Origin: an uncultured Marinicella sp.
GTDB taxonomy: Bacteria; Pseudomonadota; Gammaproteobacteria; Xanthomonadales; Marinicellaceae
Reading direction: 5' to 3'
DNA: 64,000 bases
NCBI GenBank assembly: GCA_947502925.1
Contig: CANNBS010000001.1
Span: 682,001 to 746,000, forward strand
Both the position numbers and the translations under genes were made by a program. Positions 51,930 through 60,880 of the stretch are shown one piece after another. Under the pieces are notes generated by a model, which was given only the letters and a program-made list of their open reading frames with translations, made no database searches and was not told where the DNA came from. The first letter of the stretch is position 1. Each line of letters opens with the position of its first letter.

Positions 51930-52781
51930 ATGACCACATTAAAAATCGCCATCCCCAAAGGCAAACTTCAACCGGCCATCACCGAGCTGTTGGCTGACAT
52001 CGGCATACAGCTATACGGCGATGCCCGAAATTATCGCCCCGGCTGTTCCGATGAGCGCCTGGAAGTGAAATTACTGAAAGGCCAGAACATTCCTTCTCTC
52101 ATTGAAATCGGCCAGCATGACATTGGTTTTGCCGGACTTGACTGGGTGGCTGAACAAAACGCTGATGTCGAGGTGATTAATAACCTCGGGTTTAATCCGG
52201 TGCGGATTGTGGCCTGTATTCCCGAAGACTGGGATGTCGAAGAACTTAAAAAGCGCCCCATTATTGTCGCCACCGAATACATGACGCTGGCGAAACAGTA
52301 TCTGGACGAACAGGGCTTTGATTACCAACTGATTCGTTCTTATGGGGCCACTGAAGTGTTTCCGCCCGAGGATGCTGACATGGTCATTGATAACACCAGC
52401 ACCGGCACCACCATCAAAGCCAATCGCCTGAAAATCATCGACACGGTGTATCGCAGCTCAACCCAGTTTATCGCCAATAAGAAGACCCTTAAAGACCCCG
52501 ATAAACGCGCCATAATCGATGATATTTTGTTATTAATGAATGGTGTGCTTAATGCCCGTGAACGGGTGCTGCTGGAAATGAACTGCCCCAAATCGGTGGT
52601 CGCAGACATCGTCAAACTGTTACCGGCCATGCGTTCACCCACAGTCAGCGAATTGTATAACAGTGATGCCTATTCGATTCGTGCCGCCATTCCCACCCAA
52701 TCGGCTCCGAGCCTGATTCCAAAGTTGATTGCAGCCGGTGCCGTGGATATTTTAGAACTGCCGATCAGAAAGGCCGTCTGA
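51930..52781 (+). CDS. hisG: ATP phosphoribosyltransferase, long form
   Basis: This 283-residue protein has an N-terminal catalytic pair of domains ('IAIPKGKLQPA', 'DIGFAGLDW', PRPP loop 'DNTSTGTTIKANRL') and a C-terminal regulatory ACT-like domain (about 210-283). It is therefore the homohexameric, histidine-inhibited HisG form, not the short HisG-HisZ type. It joins ATP and PRPP in the first step of histidine synthesis. It has a good ribosome site (CAGGAG) 7 bases before the ATG and overlaps the next gene by 1 base (TGATG). Confidence 0.96.
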   Translation: MTTLKIAIPKGKLQPAITELLADIGIQLYGDARNYRPGCSDERLEVKLLKGQNIPSLIEIGQHDIGFAGLDWVAEQNADVEVINNLGFNPVRIVACIPEDWDVEELKKRPIIVATEYMTLAKQYLDEQGFDYQLIRSYGATEVFPPEDADMVIDNTSTGTTIKANRLKIIDTVYRSSTQFIANKKTLKDPDKRAIIDDILLLMNGVLNARERVLLEMNCPKSVVADIVKLLPAMRSPTVSELYNSDAYSIRAAIPTQSAPSLIPKLIAAGAVDILELPIRKAV

Positions 52782-54445
52782 TGGACATCGATAACAGCCA
52801 TTATCCTTTTAAGCTTGATTTTAATGAGCGCAGTGACAACGCCCCGGCGTGGCTATCTGACGCTGAAATCAACACCGATGCCTTGTGGCGCTATCCGAAT
52901 CGGGCTGAACTGGAGCACAGGCTCAGTCAGGATATGAACATCCCGCCGGATGCCGTATTACTGACCAACGGTGGTGATGAGGGCATTGATTTGTTGTTTA
53001 AATTCAGCACCATTAACAACACACAATTACGTATTCCCGAACCATGCTTCAGTCAATACAGTCACAATGCTAAGGTGTGGGGCAATGACTGTTGTTTTAT
53101 AGCCGCTGACCCAAGTGAGCTGCTTTCCATCAACCAGTCGGCGTTAACCGAAAATCTGCAGGCCAATCAATGGCTGATTATTACCCGACCGAACAATCCC
53201 ACCGGTGAATTTATACCGAAACAACGCTTACTGGCGTTTATTCAGGCGGCTCAAGACAAGCAGGCCAGGGTTTTTATCGATGAGGCTTATATTGAGTTTG
53301 CCCTTGCTGATAAAAGTGATGACATGTTCAGCGCCGAAGAATACACCGCCATGGACAATGTGGTGGTGCTGCGGACCTTTTCAAAAGCCTTTGGCCTGGC
53401 CGGTGTGCGGGTGGGCTATTTACTGGGTACGCCGAAACTGGTTAATGAATTTCGCCGTCTGGCACCGCCTTTTAACGTATCGCGGGTGGGCTTACAACTG
53501 GCGACACAGGCCTGGCAGAACCGTGACCAGATGATTGCATATACCCGTCAGATTGCCACAAATCGACAACGCCTAAGCCGACAGTTAAATGATTACGGAC
53601 TGGATGTATTTCCAAGTCAGGGCAATTTTGTGCTGTTTAACGCCAACGATGTGATGAAAACCACCCTGTTCAATGTGCTAAAACGACAGGGTATTTTAAT
53701 TAAAACGCAACTCAATGGTTTGCCGGATGCCGTGCGCATCACCGTGCCCTTTGCGCTTGAACCCCTGCTGACGGCGCTTAAGCACATCTTCGCGCCACAG
53801 CGATTGGCCTTTGATATGGATGGGGTGTTAATTGACACCACCGACAGTTATGATCAGTGCATTATTAAAACTGTCAACGATTTAAGTGGCGCTGCCGTCA
53901 GCCTGACAGACATCCAAAAACTCAGAGAATCGGGCGGTTATAATAATGACTGGGATTTATCGCTGGCGTTGTTGCAAGAACGCGGTTATAAGGGCGACAT
54001 AGCAGCGGTTATTGATGTGTTTCAGGGCCATTATTTGGGCACAGAACAACAGCCCGGGTTAATCGAACAGGAAAAAGCCTTTATCTCACCGGAATTCATT
54101 GACCGTTTGAAACAGTCGCCTTTTAAAACCGCCGTGGTTACCGGTCGGCCACGGCAGGAAGCAATCTTGGGTTTAAAGTCAATCCGCTGGCAACCCAATG
54201 ACGTTATCAGCGCTGATGATGTCAGCCAACAAAAGCCCAACCCCGAAGGATTATTAACGTTAAAAAACCATACAGCTGTCAACAGTGGTGGTTTTTGGTT
54301 TATCGGCGACACCGTTGATGATATGCAGGCCGGTCGGGCGGCCGGATATGTGTGTATCGGTGTCGGTAAAAATCAACAACTGTTAACCCAAGCCGGCGCC
54401 GATGTGGTGCTGGACAATGTCAATCAACTGGAGTCTCTTTTATGA
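52781..54445 (+). CDS. hisC: Fusion: histidinol-phosphate aminotransferase - HAD phosphatase-like domain
   Basis: This 554-residue protein has residues 1-about 338 as a class I/II PLP aminotransferase of the HisC type ('TRPNNPTGEF', 'VFIDEAYIEF', PLP-Lys motif 'RTFSKAFGLAGVRVGYLLG', 'VRITV'). Residues about 345-554 are a HAD subfamily IA domain ('AFDMDGVLIDTTDSY' with nucleophile Asp, 'AVVTGRPRQEA', 'QKPNPEG', 'FIGDTVDDMQAGRAAGY'). No other histidinol-phosphatase gene occurs in the operon and hisB lacks one, so the HAD part probably supplies that step. Aminotransferase and phosphatase act in sequence, which makes a fusion sensible. Confidence 0.92.
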   Translation: MDIDNSHYPFKLDFNERSDNAPAWLSDAEINTDALWRYPNRAELEHRLSQDMNIPPDAVLLTNGGDEGIDLLFKFSTINNTQLRIPEPCFSQYSHNAKVWGNDCCFIAADPSELLSINQSALTENLQANQWLIITRPNNPTGEFIPKQRLLAFIQAAQDKQARVFIDEAYIEFALADKSDDMFSAEEYTAMDNVVVLRTFSKAFGLAGVRVGYLLGTPKLVNEFRRLAPPFNVSRVGLQLATQAWQNRDQMIAYTRQIATNRQRLSRQLNDYGLDVFPSQGNFVLFNANDVMKTTLFNVLKRQGILIKTQLNGLPDAVRITVPFALEPLLTALKHIFAPQRLAFDMDGVLIDTTDSYDQCIIKTVNDLSGAAVSLTDIQKLRESGGYNNDWDLSLALLQERGYKGDIAAVIDVFQGHYLGTEQQPGLIEQEKAFISPEFIDRLKQSPFKTAVVTGRPRQEAILGLKSIRWQPNDVISADDVSQQKPNPEGLLTLKNHTAVNSGGFWFIGDTVDDMQAGRAAGYVCIGVGKNQQLLTQAGADVVLDNVNQLESLL

Positions 54446-55014
54446 TAACCATTAACCGTGAAACCAAAGAAACCCGCATTCAACTGGGTCTGGACATTAA
54501 TGGCGCGACTGACCAAAGCAAGATTAATTCCGGGCAACCGTTTTTTGATCATATGCTGGATCAGCTCGCCACCCATGCCGGCTGGTGTTTGCAGTTAGAC
54601 ATGGACAGTGACTGGCAGGTGGATGACCACCACGGCATCGAAGACGTTGCCATTTGCTTAGGCCAGGCCTTAAAACAAGCCTGGCAAGCCGGACAAGGCA
54701 ACCAGCGCTATGGCCAGCGTTTATTACCGATGGATGAAACCCTGACCACTTGCGCGGTGGATTTATGCGGTCGGCCCTATGCGGTGATTAATTTACCGTT
54801 CTCTCAGCCCATGCTGGGCGGGATTAATACCGAAATGTGGTCGCACTTTTATTACACCCTGGCGATTAACGCCGGTATCTGTCTGCACATCAATAACCAG
54901 TATTTTGGTAATAACCATCACCTGGTTGAAAGCAGCTTTAAAGCCCTGGCCTATGCACTGAAAGAAGCACTGACACCGACGGAACAACAACGCTCAACCA
55001 AAGGTGTGCTATGA
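54442..55014 (+). CDS. hisB: Imidazoleglycerol-phosphate dehydratase
   Basis: This 190-residue protein is the dehydratase domain alone. The two metal-binding motifs 'DDHHGIEDVAICLG' and 'NNHHLVESSFKALA' and the 'FFDHMLDQLATH' motif are complete. In E. coli HisB a histidinol-phosphatase domain precedes this one; here it is missing and the HAD domain fused to HisC probably replaces it. It overlaps both neighbours by ATGA. Confidence 0.96.
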   Translation: MITINRETKETRIQLGLDINGATDQSKINSGQPFFDHMLDQLATHAGWCLQLDMDSDWQVDDHHGIEDVAICLGQALKQAWQAGQGNQRYGQRLLPMDETLTTCAVDLCGRPYAVINLPFSQPMLGGINTEMWSHFYYTLAINAGICLHINNQYFGNNHHLVESSFKALAYALKEALTPTEQQRSTKGVL

Positions 55015-55592
55015 AGCCGGTGATAATTGTTGACTTAAAATCCGGTAACTTGCTGAGTCTGGAAAACGCTCTGAATCATCACAGCCAGTCGCTGTGTCGG
55101 GTTCAGCAGCCCAAGGATTATAACTTCACAGGCGATGAAATTCTGGTGATGCCGGGTCAGGGTCGGTTTGCTTTTATCGCAGATCAGATTAAGACACTCC
55201 GGTGGCGGCCTTTTTTAAATGACTGGCTCTCATCCGGCGGTCATTTGGTGGGCATTTGTGTCGGCATGCAAATTTTATTTGAAGGCAGTGCTGAAGACCC
55301 AGAAGCGCGTGGTCTTGGTTTTTTTACCGGTCGCTGTGAACGCCTGAAGCATCCGAAAACACCGATGGTGGGTTGGGCCAAACTGGACAGCTATAAACTT
55401 AACATGAAAGATCAGTATGCTTATTTTGTTAATTCTTATGGTGTGCCGGATTGTGAAAACGCCACCGCCAAAGTCACCTATGGTGATGCCTTTTGTGCCG
55501 CGGTACAAAAAAATCGGGTCTATGGCTTTCAGTTTCACCCGGAAAAATCAGGCCGTTTTGGCCGGGAGTTATTAAAACATGTCTGTCAATAA
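55011..55592 (+). CDS. hisH: Imidazole glycerol phosphate synthase, glutamine amidotransferase subunit
   Basis: This 193-residue class I amidotransferase has the nucleophile elbow 'GICVGMQILFEGS' (Cys) and the His-Glu pair in 'GFQFHPEKSGRFG'. The oxyanion-strand motif is 'MPGQGRF' in place of the usual PGVGxF, a variation. It hydrolyses glutamine and channels ammonia to HisF. It overlaps hisB by 4 and hisF by 14 bases. Confidence 0.95.
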   Translation: MKPVIIVDLKSGNLLSLENALNHHSQSLCRVQQPKDYNFTGDEILVMPGQGRFAFIADQIKTLRWRPFLNDWLSSGGHLVGICVGMQILFEGSAEDPEARGLGFFTGRCERLKHPKTPMVGWAKLDSYKLNMKDQYAYFVNSYGVPDCENATAKVTYGDAFCAAVQKNRVYGFQFHPEKSGRFGRELLKHVCQ

Positions 55593-56364
55593 TCTAAAGT
55601 CTGATTTAGTGCCCAGAATCATACCCTGCCTCGATGTGGCCGCCGGTCGCGTGGTCAAAGGCACCAATTTTAAACAGCTCATCGACATGGGTGATCCGGT
55701 TGAACTGGCACTGAAATATGAACAGCAAGGGGCCGATGAACTGGTTTTTTTAGACATCAAAGCCAGTGTCGATAATCAGCCATCGGCACTGGCCATGGTG
55801 CGGGATGTGGCGATGAATTTATCCATCCCATTTGCGGTGGGCGGCGGCATCAAAACCATGGAGGATGTGCACCGGTTTTTTCAGGCCGGTGCCGATAAAG
55901 TGACGTTAAATACCATGGCAGTCAGCCAACCGGATTTAATCAACCAAATTGCCAGCCAATACGGCAGCCAAAGTATTGTGGTGGCCATTGATGTCAATCG
56001 AGAGGCCGAGGGTGAACTGGCGATTTACACCCACGGCGGCAGTCAAAAGTCAGCGTTGAATTACCACCAATGGATCAGGGAAGTGGTGGATCGCGGTGCC
56101 GGTGAAATTCTGCTGACCGCCATGCATAAAGATGGTACCGGCAGTGGTTTTGATTGTGAATTACTGGCTGATTTGGGTGCGGATTATCCGATACAGGTGA
56201 TTGCCTCAGGTGGTGCCAAAGGCCCGGAAGATTTTTACGATGCCATTCGAGCCGGTGCCGATGCGGTGCTGGCAGCGGGTATTTTTCACCGCGATGAATA
56301 CACCGTTAGCGACATTAAAAACCATTTAGTTAATAATAATATTTCCATGAGGACAACAACATGA
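55579..56364 (+). CDS. hisF: Imidazole glycerol phosphate synthase, cyclase subunit
   Basis: This 261-residue TIM barrel has the two catalytic Asp: 'IIPCLDVAAGRVVKG' (Asp near 16) and 'VVAIDVNREAEGELAIYTHGG'. The phosphate sites are 'VGGGIKTMEDV' and 'IASGGAKGPEDF'. It uses HisH ammonia and PRFAR to form IGP and AICAR. Its start lies inside hisH, and it overlaps the following fusion gene by 4 bases. Confidence 0.97.
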   Translation: MSVNNLKSDLVPRIIPCLDVAAGRVVKGTNFKQLIDMGDPVELALKYEQQGADELVFLDIKASVDNQPSALAMVRDVAMNLSIPFAVGGGIKTMEDVHRFFQAGADKVTLNTMAVSQPDLINQIASQYGSQSIVVAIDVNREAEGELAIYTHGGSQKSALNYHQWIREVVDRGAGEILLTAMHKDGTGSGFDCELLADLGADYPIQVIASGGAKGPEDFYDAIRAGADAVLAAGIFHRDEYTVSDIKNHLVNNNISMRTTT

Positions 56365-57599
56365 TGATTCCTTCCATCGATCTGATGAACGGCCGAGCCG
56401 TGCAACTGCAACAAGGTCAAAAAAAAGTCATTGAACGTGACGATGTGTTTGCGCTACTGGATGAATTTTCACTGTATGGCGAAGTGGCCCTGATTGACCT
56501 CGATGCCGCCATGGGTCAGGGTGATAACCAACGGCTCATTGAACAACTTTTACAGAAAAAACCCTGTCGTGTTGGCGGTGGTATCCGTGATCTGGCCACC
56601 GCCCGCCGTTACCTGGCCGCCGGTGCCAGTAAAATTATCTTAGGCACCTCAGCCACCGCTGATTGGGTGAAAGAATTACCACGCAATGCCCTGATTTTTG
56701 CCATCGATGCCAAAGGCGATTACCTCACCACCCACGGTTGGCAACAAACACAAACCCAAACAGTCTCTGAAGCCATCACCGAACTGGCACCCCATTGTGG
56801 TGAATTTTTATATACCCAGGTGGATAAAGAAGGCATGATGCAAGGTATCGACAAGCCACGTATTTCTGCAGTGATTAAACAAAGTCCGGTGCCTGTCACC
56901 GTGGCAGGCGGTATCAGCAGTGTGGATGACCTGGCCTGGATTGGCCAGAAAGGCGGCAACGCCCAAATCGGTATGGCGATTTATTCCGGTGCCATCCAAC
57001 TGGATGAAGCATTGCTGGCGATGGTTGATTTTGATAAAGCTGACTTAATGCCCACTGTGGTGCAGGACATCGACAGCCGCCAGGTCTTGATGCTGGCTTA
57101 CTCAAACCGCGAATCACTGCAACAGGCGCTGCAACAAAAACGCGGCATTTACTATTCACGTTCGCGCCGGGAACTGTGGCGAAAAGGAGACACCAGCGGC
57201 GATACACAAGATTTAATTCAGGTGGATGTGGATTGTGATGGTGACACCCTGTTATTTTTGGTGAAACAATCCAATAACGCCTGCCACCTGAACCGATACA
57301 GCTGCTTTGCCAGTCAACAGTTACCTTATTCTCTGGATTATCTGGATGACATTTTTAGTCAGCGCCTGAACGAACCGCTTAATACAAAAAGTTTTACCCA
57401 AAAACTGTTGAACAGTACCGCTTTACAAATTGAAAAGTTAGAAGAAGAATGTCAGGAGCTGATTGAGGCCAAATCCCATCACGAGGTTCGGTGGGAAGCG
57501 GCGGATGTGGTTTTCTTTGCTTTGGCGATGGCCAAAGCCCAGGGTGTCAGCCACAGAGACATTATTAACGAACTTAGGAGCCGCAACCATGAGCGCTGA
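56361..57599 (+). CDS. hisA: Trifunctional fusion HisA-HisI-HisE
   Basis: A 412-residue single chain. Residues 1-about 225 are a HisA TIM barrel ('PSIDLMNGRAVQLQQG' with catalytic Asp, 'VGGGIRDLATARRYL', second Asp in 'FAIDAKGDY', 'VAGGISSVDDL'). Residues about 226-310 are HisI, phosphoribosyl-AMP cyclohydrolase ('DIDSRQVLMLAYSNRESL', Zn site 'DVDCDGDTLLFLVKQ' and 'ACHLNRYSCF'). Residues about 325-412 are HisE, phosphoribosyl-ATP pyrophosphatase ('LEEECQELIEAK', 'RWEAADVVFFALAMAKAQG'). HisIE fusions are common; the extra HisA fusion is not one I recognise. One chain would then cover steps 2, 3 and 4. Confidence 0.93.
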   Translation: MMIPSIDLMNGRAVQLQQGQKKVIERDDVFALLDEFSLYGEVALIDLDAAMGQGDNQRLIEQLLQKKPCRVGGGIRDLATARRYLAAGASKIILGTSATADWVKELPRNALIFAIDAKGDYLTTHGWQQTQTQTVSEAITELAPHCGEFLYTQVDKEGMMQGIDKPRISAVIKQSPVPVTVAGGISSVDDLAWIGQKGGNAQIGMAIYSGAIQLDEALLAMVDFDKADLMPTVVQDIDSRQVLMLAYSNRESLQQALQQKRGIYYSRSRRELWRKGDTSGDTQDLIQVDVDCDGDTLLFLVKQSNNACHLNRYSCFASQQLPYSLDYLDDIFSQRLNEPLNTKSFTQKLLNSTALQIEKLEEECQELIEAKSHHEVRWEAADVVFFALAMAKAQGVSHRDIINELRSRNHER

Positions 57600-58800
57600 T
57601 ATTATTCCAATTCACGCGTACCAACGACCGGCGATGCGACAACAATCTGATGTCACGGAAACTGTTCGGAATTTAATACAACACGTGGCGGATGAAGGTG
57701 ATACGGTCATTAATCAATTCAGCCGAGACATTGACGGTTTTACGCCGCAACGCATTACTTTAAAAGATTTTAACGACTATGATTTAACAGATGCGCTTAA
57801 AAGCGCCATTAAAAGCAGCCATCAGCGCATCAAAAAATTCTGTCGCTTTCAGGCCGCAGGTCTTAAATCCGCCACCTATCAAGACGACTGTGGTGAGTTT
57901 ACGTCTTTGTATCAGCCGATTGGGCGTATTGGTGCGTATATTCCGGGCGGTCGGTTTCCCTTAATATCCACCGCTTTGATGACTTTGACACCGGCTCAGG
58001 TGGCCGGTTGCCCGGTGCGTATCGCCTGTTCACCCAGTGACCATCCGGCGATTCTGGCCGCCGCTGCACTGGCCGGCGCCACCGAATTTATCCAAATTGG
58101 CGGTGCTCAGGCCATTGCGGCGTTGTCTTATGGCTGGTCTGATATCAGTCCCGTGAATATGATTGTCGGGCCGGGTAATGCTTATGTGAATGAAGCCAAA
58201 GCCCAAATTCAGCACCGCACCGCCATCGACACCCTGGCAGGGCCCAGCGAGTTACTCATTTACGCCAATCAGGTGAAGCATGTTGACTGGTTGGTGGCCG
58301 ACGCCCTGGCACAGGCTGAACATGATCCCGCTGCGGTGAGTGTGGTGGTCAGTGAATCGATGTCACTGCTCACAAACATAAAAGAATCCCTGGAAAGTCA
58401 GGATAAATCCAATGACCTGTTTCAACAGGGCAACATTGTCTTGCTTAACAGTGATCAACAAGCCGACAGCGTTGATTTTATTAATGACTATGCGCCGGAA
58501 CATTTACAGGTCTGTGTGTCCGGTATCAATCCCGGCTTATTCACCAACTACGGCTCGCTGTTTATCGGTGAAAATTCAGCGGTGGCCTTCGGTGATTATT
58601 GTAGCGGTCCGAACCACACACTACCCACCGCCGGTGCGGCAAAATATTCAGGTGGCCTGGGTGTTCATCAGTTTTTAAAAGTGCTGACCCAACAAAGCAT
58701 CAGCGACCAGGGACGCACCACGCTGGCCAAAATCGCCACTGAAATGGCCCGGGCAGAAGGGTTAATTGAACATCAGCGCAGTGCAGAATTAAGACGATAA
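57589..58800 (+). CDS. hisD: Histidinol dehydrogenase
   Basis: I chose ATG 57589 (403 residues) because TTAGGAG lies 9 bases before it; a 42-residue upstream extension in frame lies inside the HisE coding region and has no HisD character. Motifs are 'IGAYIPGGRFPLISTALM', 'VGPGNAYVNEAK', 'GPSELLIYA', 'AQAEHDPAA' (Zn ligands), 'APEHLQV' (catalytic Glu/His) and 'SGPNHTLPTAGAAKYSGGL'. It oxidises histidinol to histidine, the last two steps. It overlaps the HisAIE gene by 11 bases. No terminator is seen behind it. Confidence 0.95.
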   Translation: MSADIIPIHAYQRPAMRQQSDVTETVRNLIQHVADEGDTVINQFSRDIDGFTPQRITLKDFNDYDLTDALKSAIKSSHQRIKKFCRFQAAGLKSATYQDDCGEFTSLYQPIGRIGAYIPGGRFPLISTALMTLTPAQVAGCPVRIACSPSDHPAILAAAALAGATEFIQIGGAQAIAALSYGWSDISPVNMIVGPGNAYVNEAKAQIQHRTAIDTLAGPSELLIYANQVKHVDWLVADALAQAEHDPAAVSVVVSESMSLLTNIKESLESQDKSNDLFQQGNIVLLNSDQQADSVDFINDYAPEHLQVCVSGINPGLFTNYGSLFIGENSAVAFGDYCSGPNHTLPTAGAAKYSGGLGVHQFLKVLTQQSISDQGRTTLAKIATEMARAEGLIEHQRSAELRR

Positions 58801-58808
58801 TTAAAGGA

Positions 58809-58842
58809 TTGTCATAAAACTGTCATAAATGTTCTGGATAAT
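58809..58842 (+). promoter_or_regulatory. PhoB box and -10 element
   Basis: TTGTCATAAAACTGTCAT at 58809-58826 contains two perfect 9-bp direct repeats TGTCATAAA (58810-58818 and 58821-58829) at 11-base spacing, as in the Pho box. GATAAT at 58837-58842 lies 10 bases beyond the 18-base box, the distance expected when PhoB replaces -35 recognition. Confidence 0.85.
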
Positions 58843-58855
58843 GGCCAACAGGGTC

Positions 58856-58907
58856 GAGGGTATGCTTTGCAACCCTCAATTATTGATGCGATGTCTTAGA
58901 TCATCGC
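58856..58907 (+). promoter_or_regulatory. Two hairpins in the 5' leader of the DUF47-pit operon
   Basis: GAGGGT(A)TGC/GCAACCCTC folds at 58856-58877, and GCGATG/CATCGC folds at 58888-58907, directly before the start codon region. Neither is followed by a T-run, so they are more likely RNA stability or translation elements than terminators. Confidence 0.35.
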
Positions 58908-58925
58908 TATGACAAGGTTTAATCA

Positions 58926-59600
58926 ATGGCAAATTTTATTACCGATATGCTGGGGCGCTCCCCGGTCGATCCGCTTCAGGAACACATTGCAACAGCTTGT
59001 AAAGCGGCCTATTTACTACCCGACTTATTCAAGGCGGCTAATCTCAATGACTGGATAAAGGTCAATGAAATTACCGAACAAATCAGGGATTACGAAAACA
59101 AGGCCGATGAAATGAAAATGAACATCCGCGCCAATATGCCCAAAAGTTTGTTTATGCCGGTACCGCGACAGGATTTACTGGAGCTGGTGCTGGTTCAGGA
59201 CAAAGTCGCTAATATCAGTAAGCAAATCGCCGGCATGGTGCGCTTGCGTAAACTACAAATCCCCGATGGCCTGGTGGATTGTTTCAACGAATTTTTATCC
59301 TTGTGTGTGTACGCGGCTAAAAAAGCCAAAAAAAGTGTGAATGAACTGGATGAACTTTATACCACCGGATTCCGCGGTGCCGAAGTCAAAGTGGTTGAAA
59401 ACCTGATTGACAGCCTCGATGAAATCGAAACCGAAACCGACAACCAGCAAACCAGCTTACAGGAACAATTATTTTTAATGGAGGATGATTTGCCACCGAT
59501 TGAAGTGATGTTTTTGTATCGCTTAATTGATATGGTCGGCGGCATTGCTGATTATGCTGAACGCATTGGTCGTCGATTAGAAATTTTACTGGCCAAATAA
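58926..59600 (+). CDS. DUF47 / PhoU-like phosphate transport accessory protein
   Basis: This 224-residue all-helical protein of the TIGR00153/DUF47 (PhoU-related) family has two metal-binding-like segments: 'DYENKADEMKMNIRANMPKS' and the 'DEIETETDNQQTSLQEQLF' region. It contains the family's 'FMPVPRQDLLELVLVQDKVAN' stretch. Such proteins pair with Pit and probably limit phosphate entry. The ATG follows the Pho-box promoter by about 80 bases, and the pit gene begins 9 bases after its stop. Confidence 0.9.
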   Translation: MANFITDMLGRSPVDPLQEHIATACKAAYLLPDLFKAANLNDWIKVNEITEQIRDYENKADEMKMNIRANMPKSLFMPVPRQDLLELVLVQDKVANISKQIAGMVRLRKLQIPDGLVDCFNEFLSLCVYAAKKAKKSVNELDELYTTGFRGAEVKVVENLIDSLDEIETETDNQQTSLQEQLFLMEDDLPPIEVMFLYRLIDMVGGIADYAERIGRRLEILLAK

Positions 59601-59609
59601 GGGGGATTC

Positions 59610-60860
59610 ATGGAATATCAAATCACGTACATTGTACTGGCGGCCATTTTTGGCGGCTTTATGGCCTGGGGCATCGGTGCCAACGACGTCGCCAATGCCA
59701 TGGCCACTTCCGTTGGATCCAAAGCCATCACCATTAAACAGGCGATTATCATTGCCGCTATTTTTGAATTTGCCGGGGCTGTGTTGGCCGGTGGTGAAGT
59801 GACTTCGACGATTCGAAAAGGTATCATTGATACCAATAGTCTGGGTGGAAATCCAGAATTATTAGTCTATGGTATGTTGGCATCTTTGTTAGCTGCCGGT
59901 ATCTGGTTATTACTGGCATCCAAACGAGGTTGGCCGGTTTCCACAACCCACTCAATTGTGGGTGCAGTGGTTGGTTTTGCCGCTGTTGGTATTGGTACAG
60001 AGGCGATTCACTGGTCTAAGGTCACTGACATTGTATTAAGTTGGATTATTACTCCGATGATTGCCGGTGTCATTGCCTATATGATATTCCAATCAGTCCA
60101 TCATCTGATATTGAAACAAGAAGATCCGTTACAAAAAGCCAAACGATATGTGCCGGCGTATATGTTTGTCACAGCCTTTATTTTAACCTTAGTCACTATC
60201 AAGAAGGGCTTAAAACATGTTGGTTTGGACTTTACTGATATGCAGGCATATGCCCTGGCCGCAATTTGCGGGGTCATTGTGGCACTCATTGGCGGTTTCT
60301 TTGTGAGTAAAGTCAAACCCAACCCGAAAAAAGAAAAACGTTTCCATTTTTATACCGTAGAACGTGTGTTTGCAGTGCTTATGGTGATTACTGCCAGTGG
60401 CCTGGCTTTTGCGCATGGATCAAACGATGTGGCCAACGCCGTCGGACCGGTGGCTGCTGTTATATCGACCGCTAAATCCGGTATTATTGCAGCTGAATCT
60501 TCTTTGGAGTCATGGGTACTGTTAGTTGGTGCTGTGGGGATCGTGATTGGTTTAGCCACCTACGGTGTACGGGTTATTCGTACCGTGGGTCAAAAAATTA
60601 CCCATTTAACACCCTCACGTGGTTTTGCTGCTGAATTGGCCGCTTCTTCTACGATTGTGGTGGCTTCAGGTACCGGTATGCCAATTTCTACCACACAAAC
60701 TTTGGTGGGTGCAGTATTGGGCGTGGGAATGGCGCGGGGTTTAACCGCTATTGACTTAAAAGTTGTGCGCAATATTTTCGCCTCTTGGGTGGTGACCATT
60801 CCGGCCGGGGCTGGATTATCTATTATCTTCTTCTTTTTACTGAGGGCTCTATTTGGTTAA
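59610..60860 (+). CDS. pit: Inorganic phosphate transporter (Pit/PiT family)
   Basis: This 416-residue membrane protein has about ten helices and the inverted-repeat PiT signature GANDVANA twice: 'GIGANDVANAMATSVGS' in helix 1 and 'AHGSNDVANAVGPVAA' in the second half. Both repeats are followed by 'GWPVSTTHSIVGAVVG'- and 'GMPISTTQTLVGAVLG'-type motifs. It imports phosphate (or metal-phosphate) by ion symport. It is in an operon with the DUF47 gene behind a PhoB box, so expected to rise under phosphate starvation. A terminator follows. Confidence 0.95.
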   Translation: MEYQITYIVLAAIFGGFMAWGIGANDVANAMATSVGSKAITIKQAIIIAAIFEFAGAVLAGGEVTSTIRKGIIDTNSLGGNPELLVYGMLASLLAAGIWLLLASKRGWPVSTTHSIVGAVVGFAAVGIGTEAIHWSKVTDIVLSWIITPMIAGVIAYMIFQSVHHLILKQEDPLQKAKRYVPAYMFVTAFILTLVTIKKGLKHVGLDFTDMQAYALAAICGVIVALIGGFFVSKVKPNPKKEKRFHFYTVERVFAVLMVITASGLAFAHGSNDVANAVGPVAAVISTAKSGIIAAESSLESWVLLVGAVGIVIGLATYGVRVIRTVGQKITHLTPSRGFAAELAASSTIVVASGTGMPISTTQTLVGAVLGVGMARGLTAIDLKVVRNIFASWVVTIPAGAGLSIIFFFLLRALFG

Positions 60861-60880
60861 TCTAAAAAGAATTTAAACCA

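Noticed and set aside
57463..57588. A 42-residue N-terminal extension of HisD
   Set aside because: It is out-of-frame sequence of the HisE coding region with no dehydrogenase features, and a good ribosome site precedes the internal ATG.
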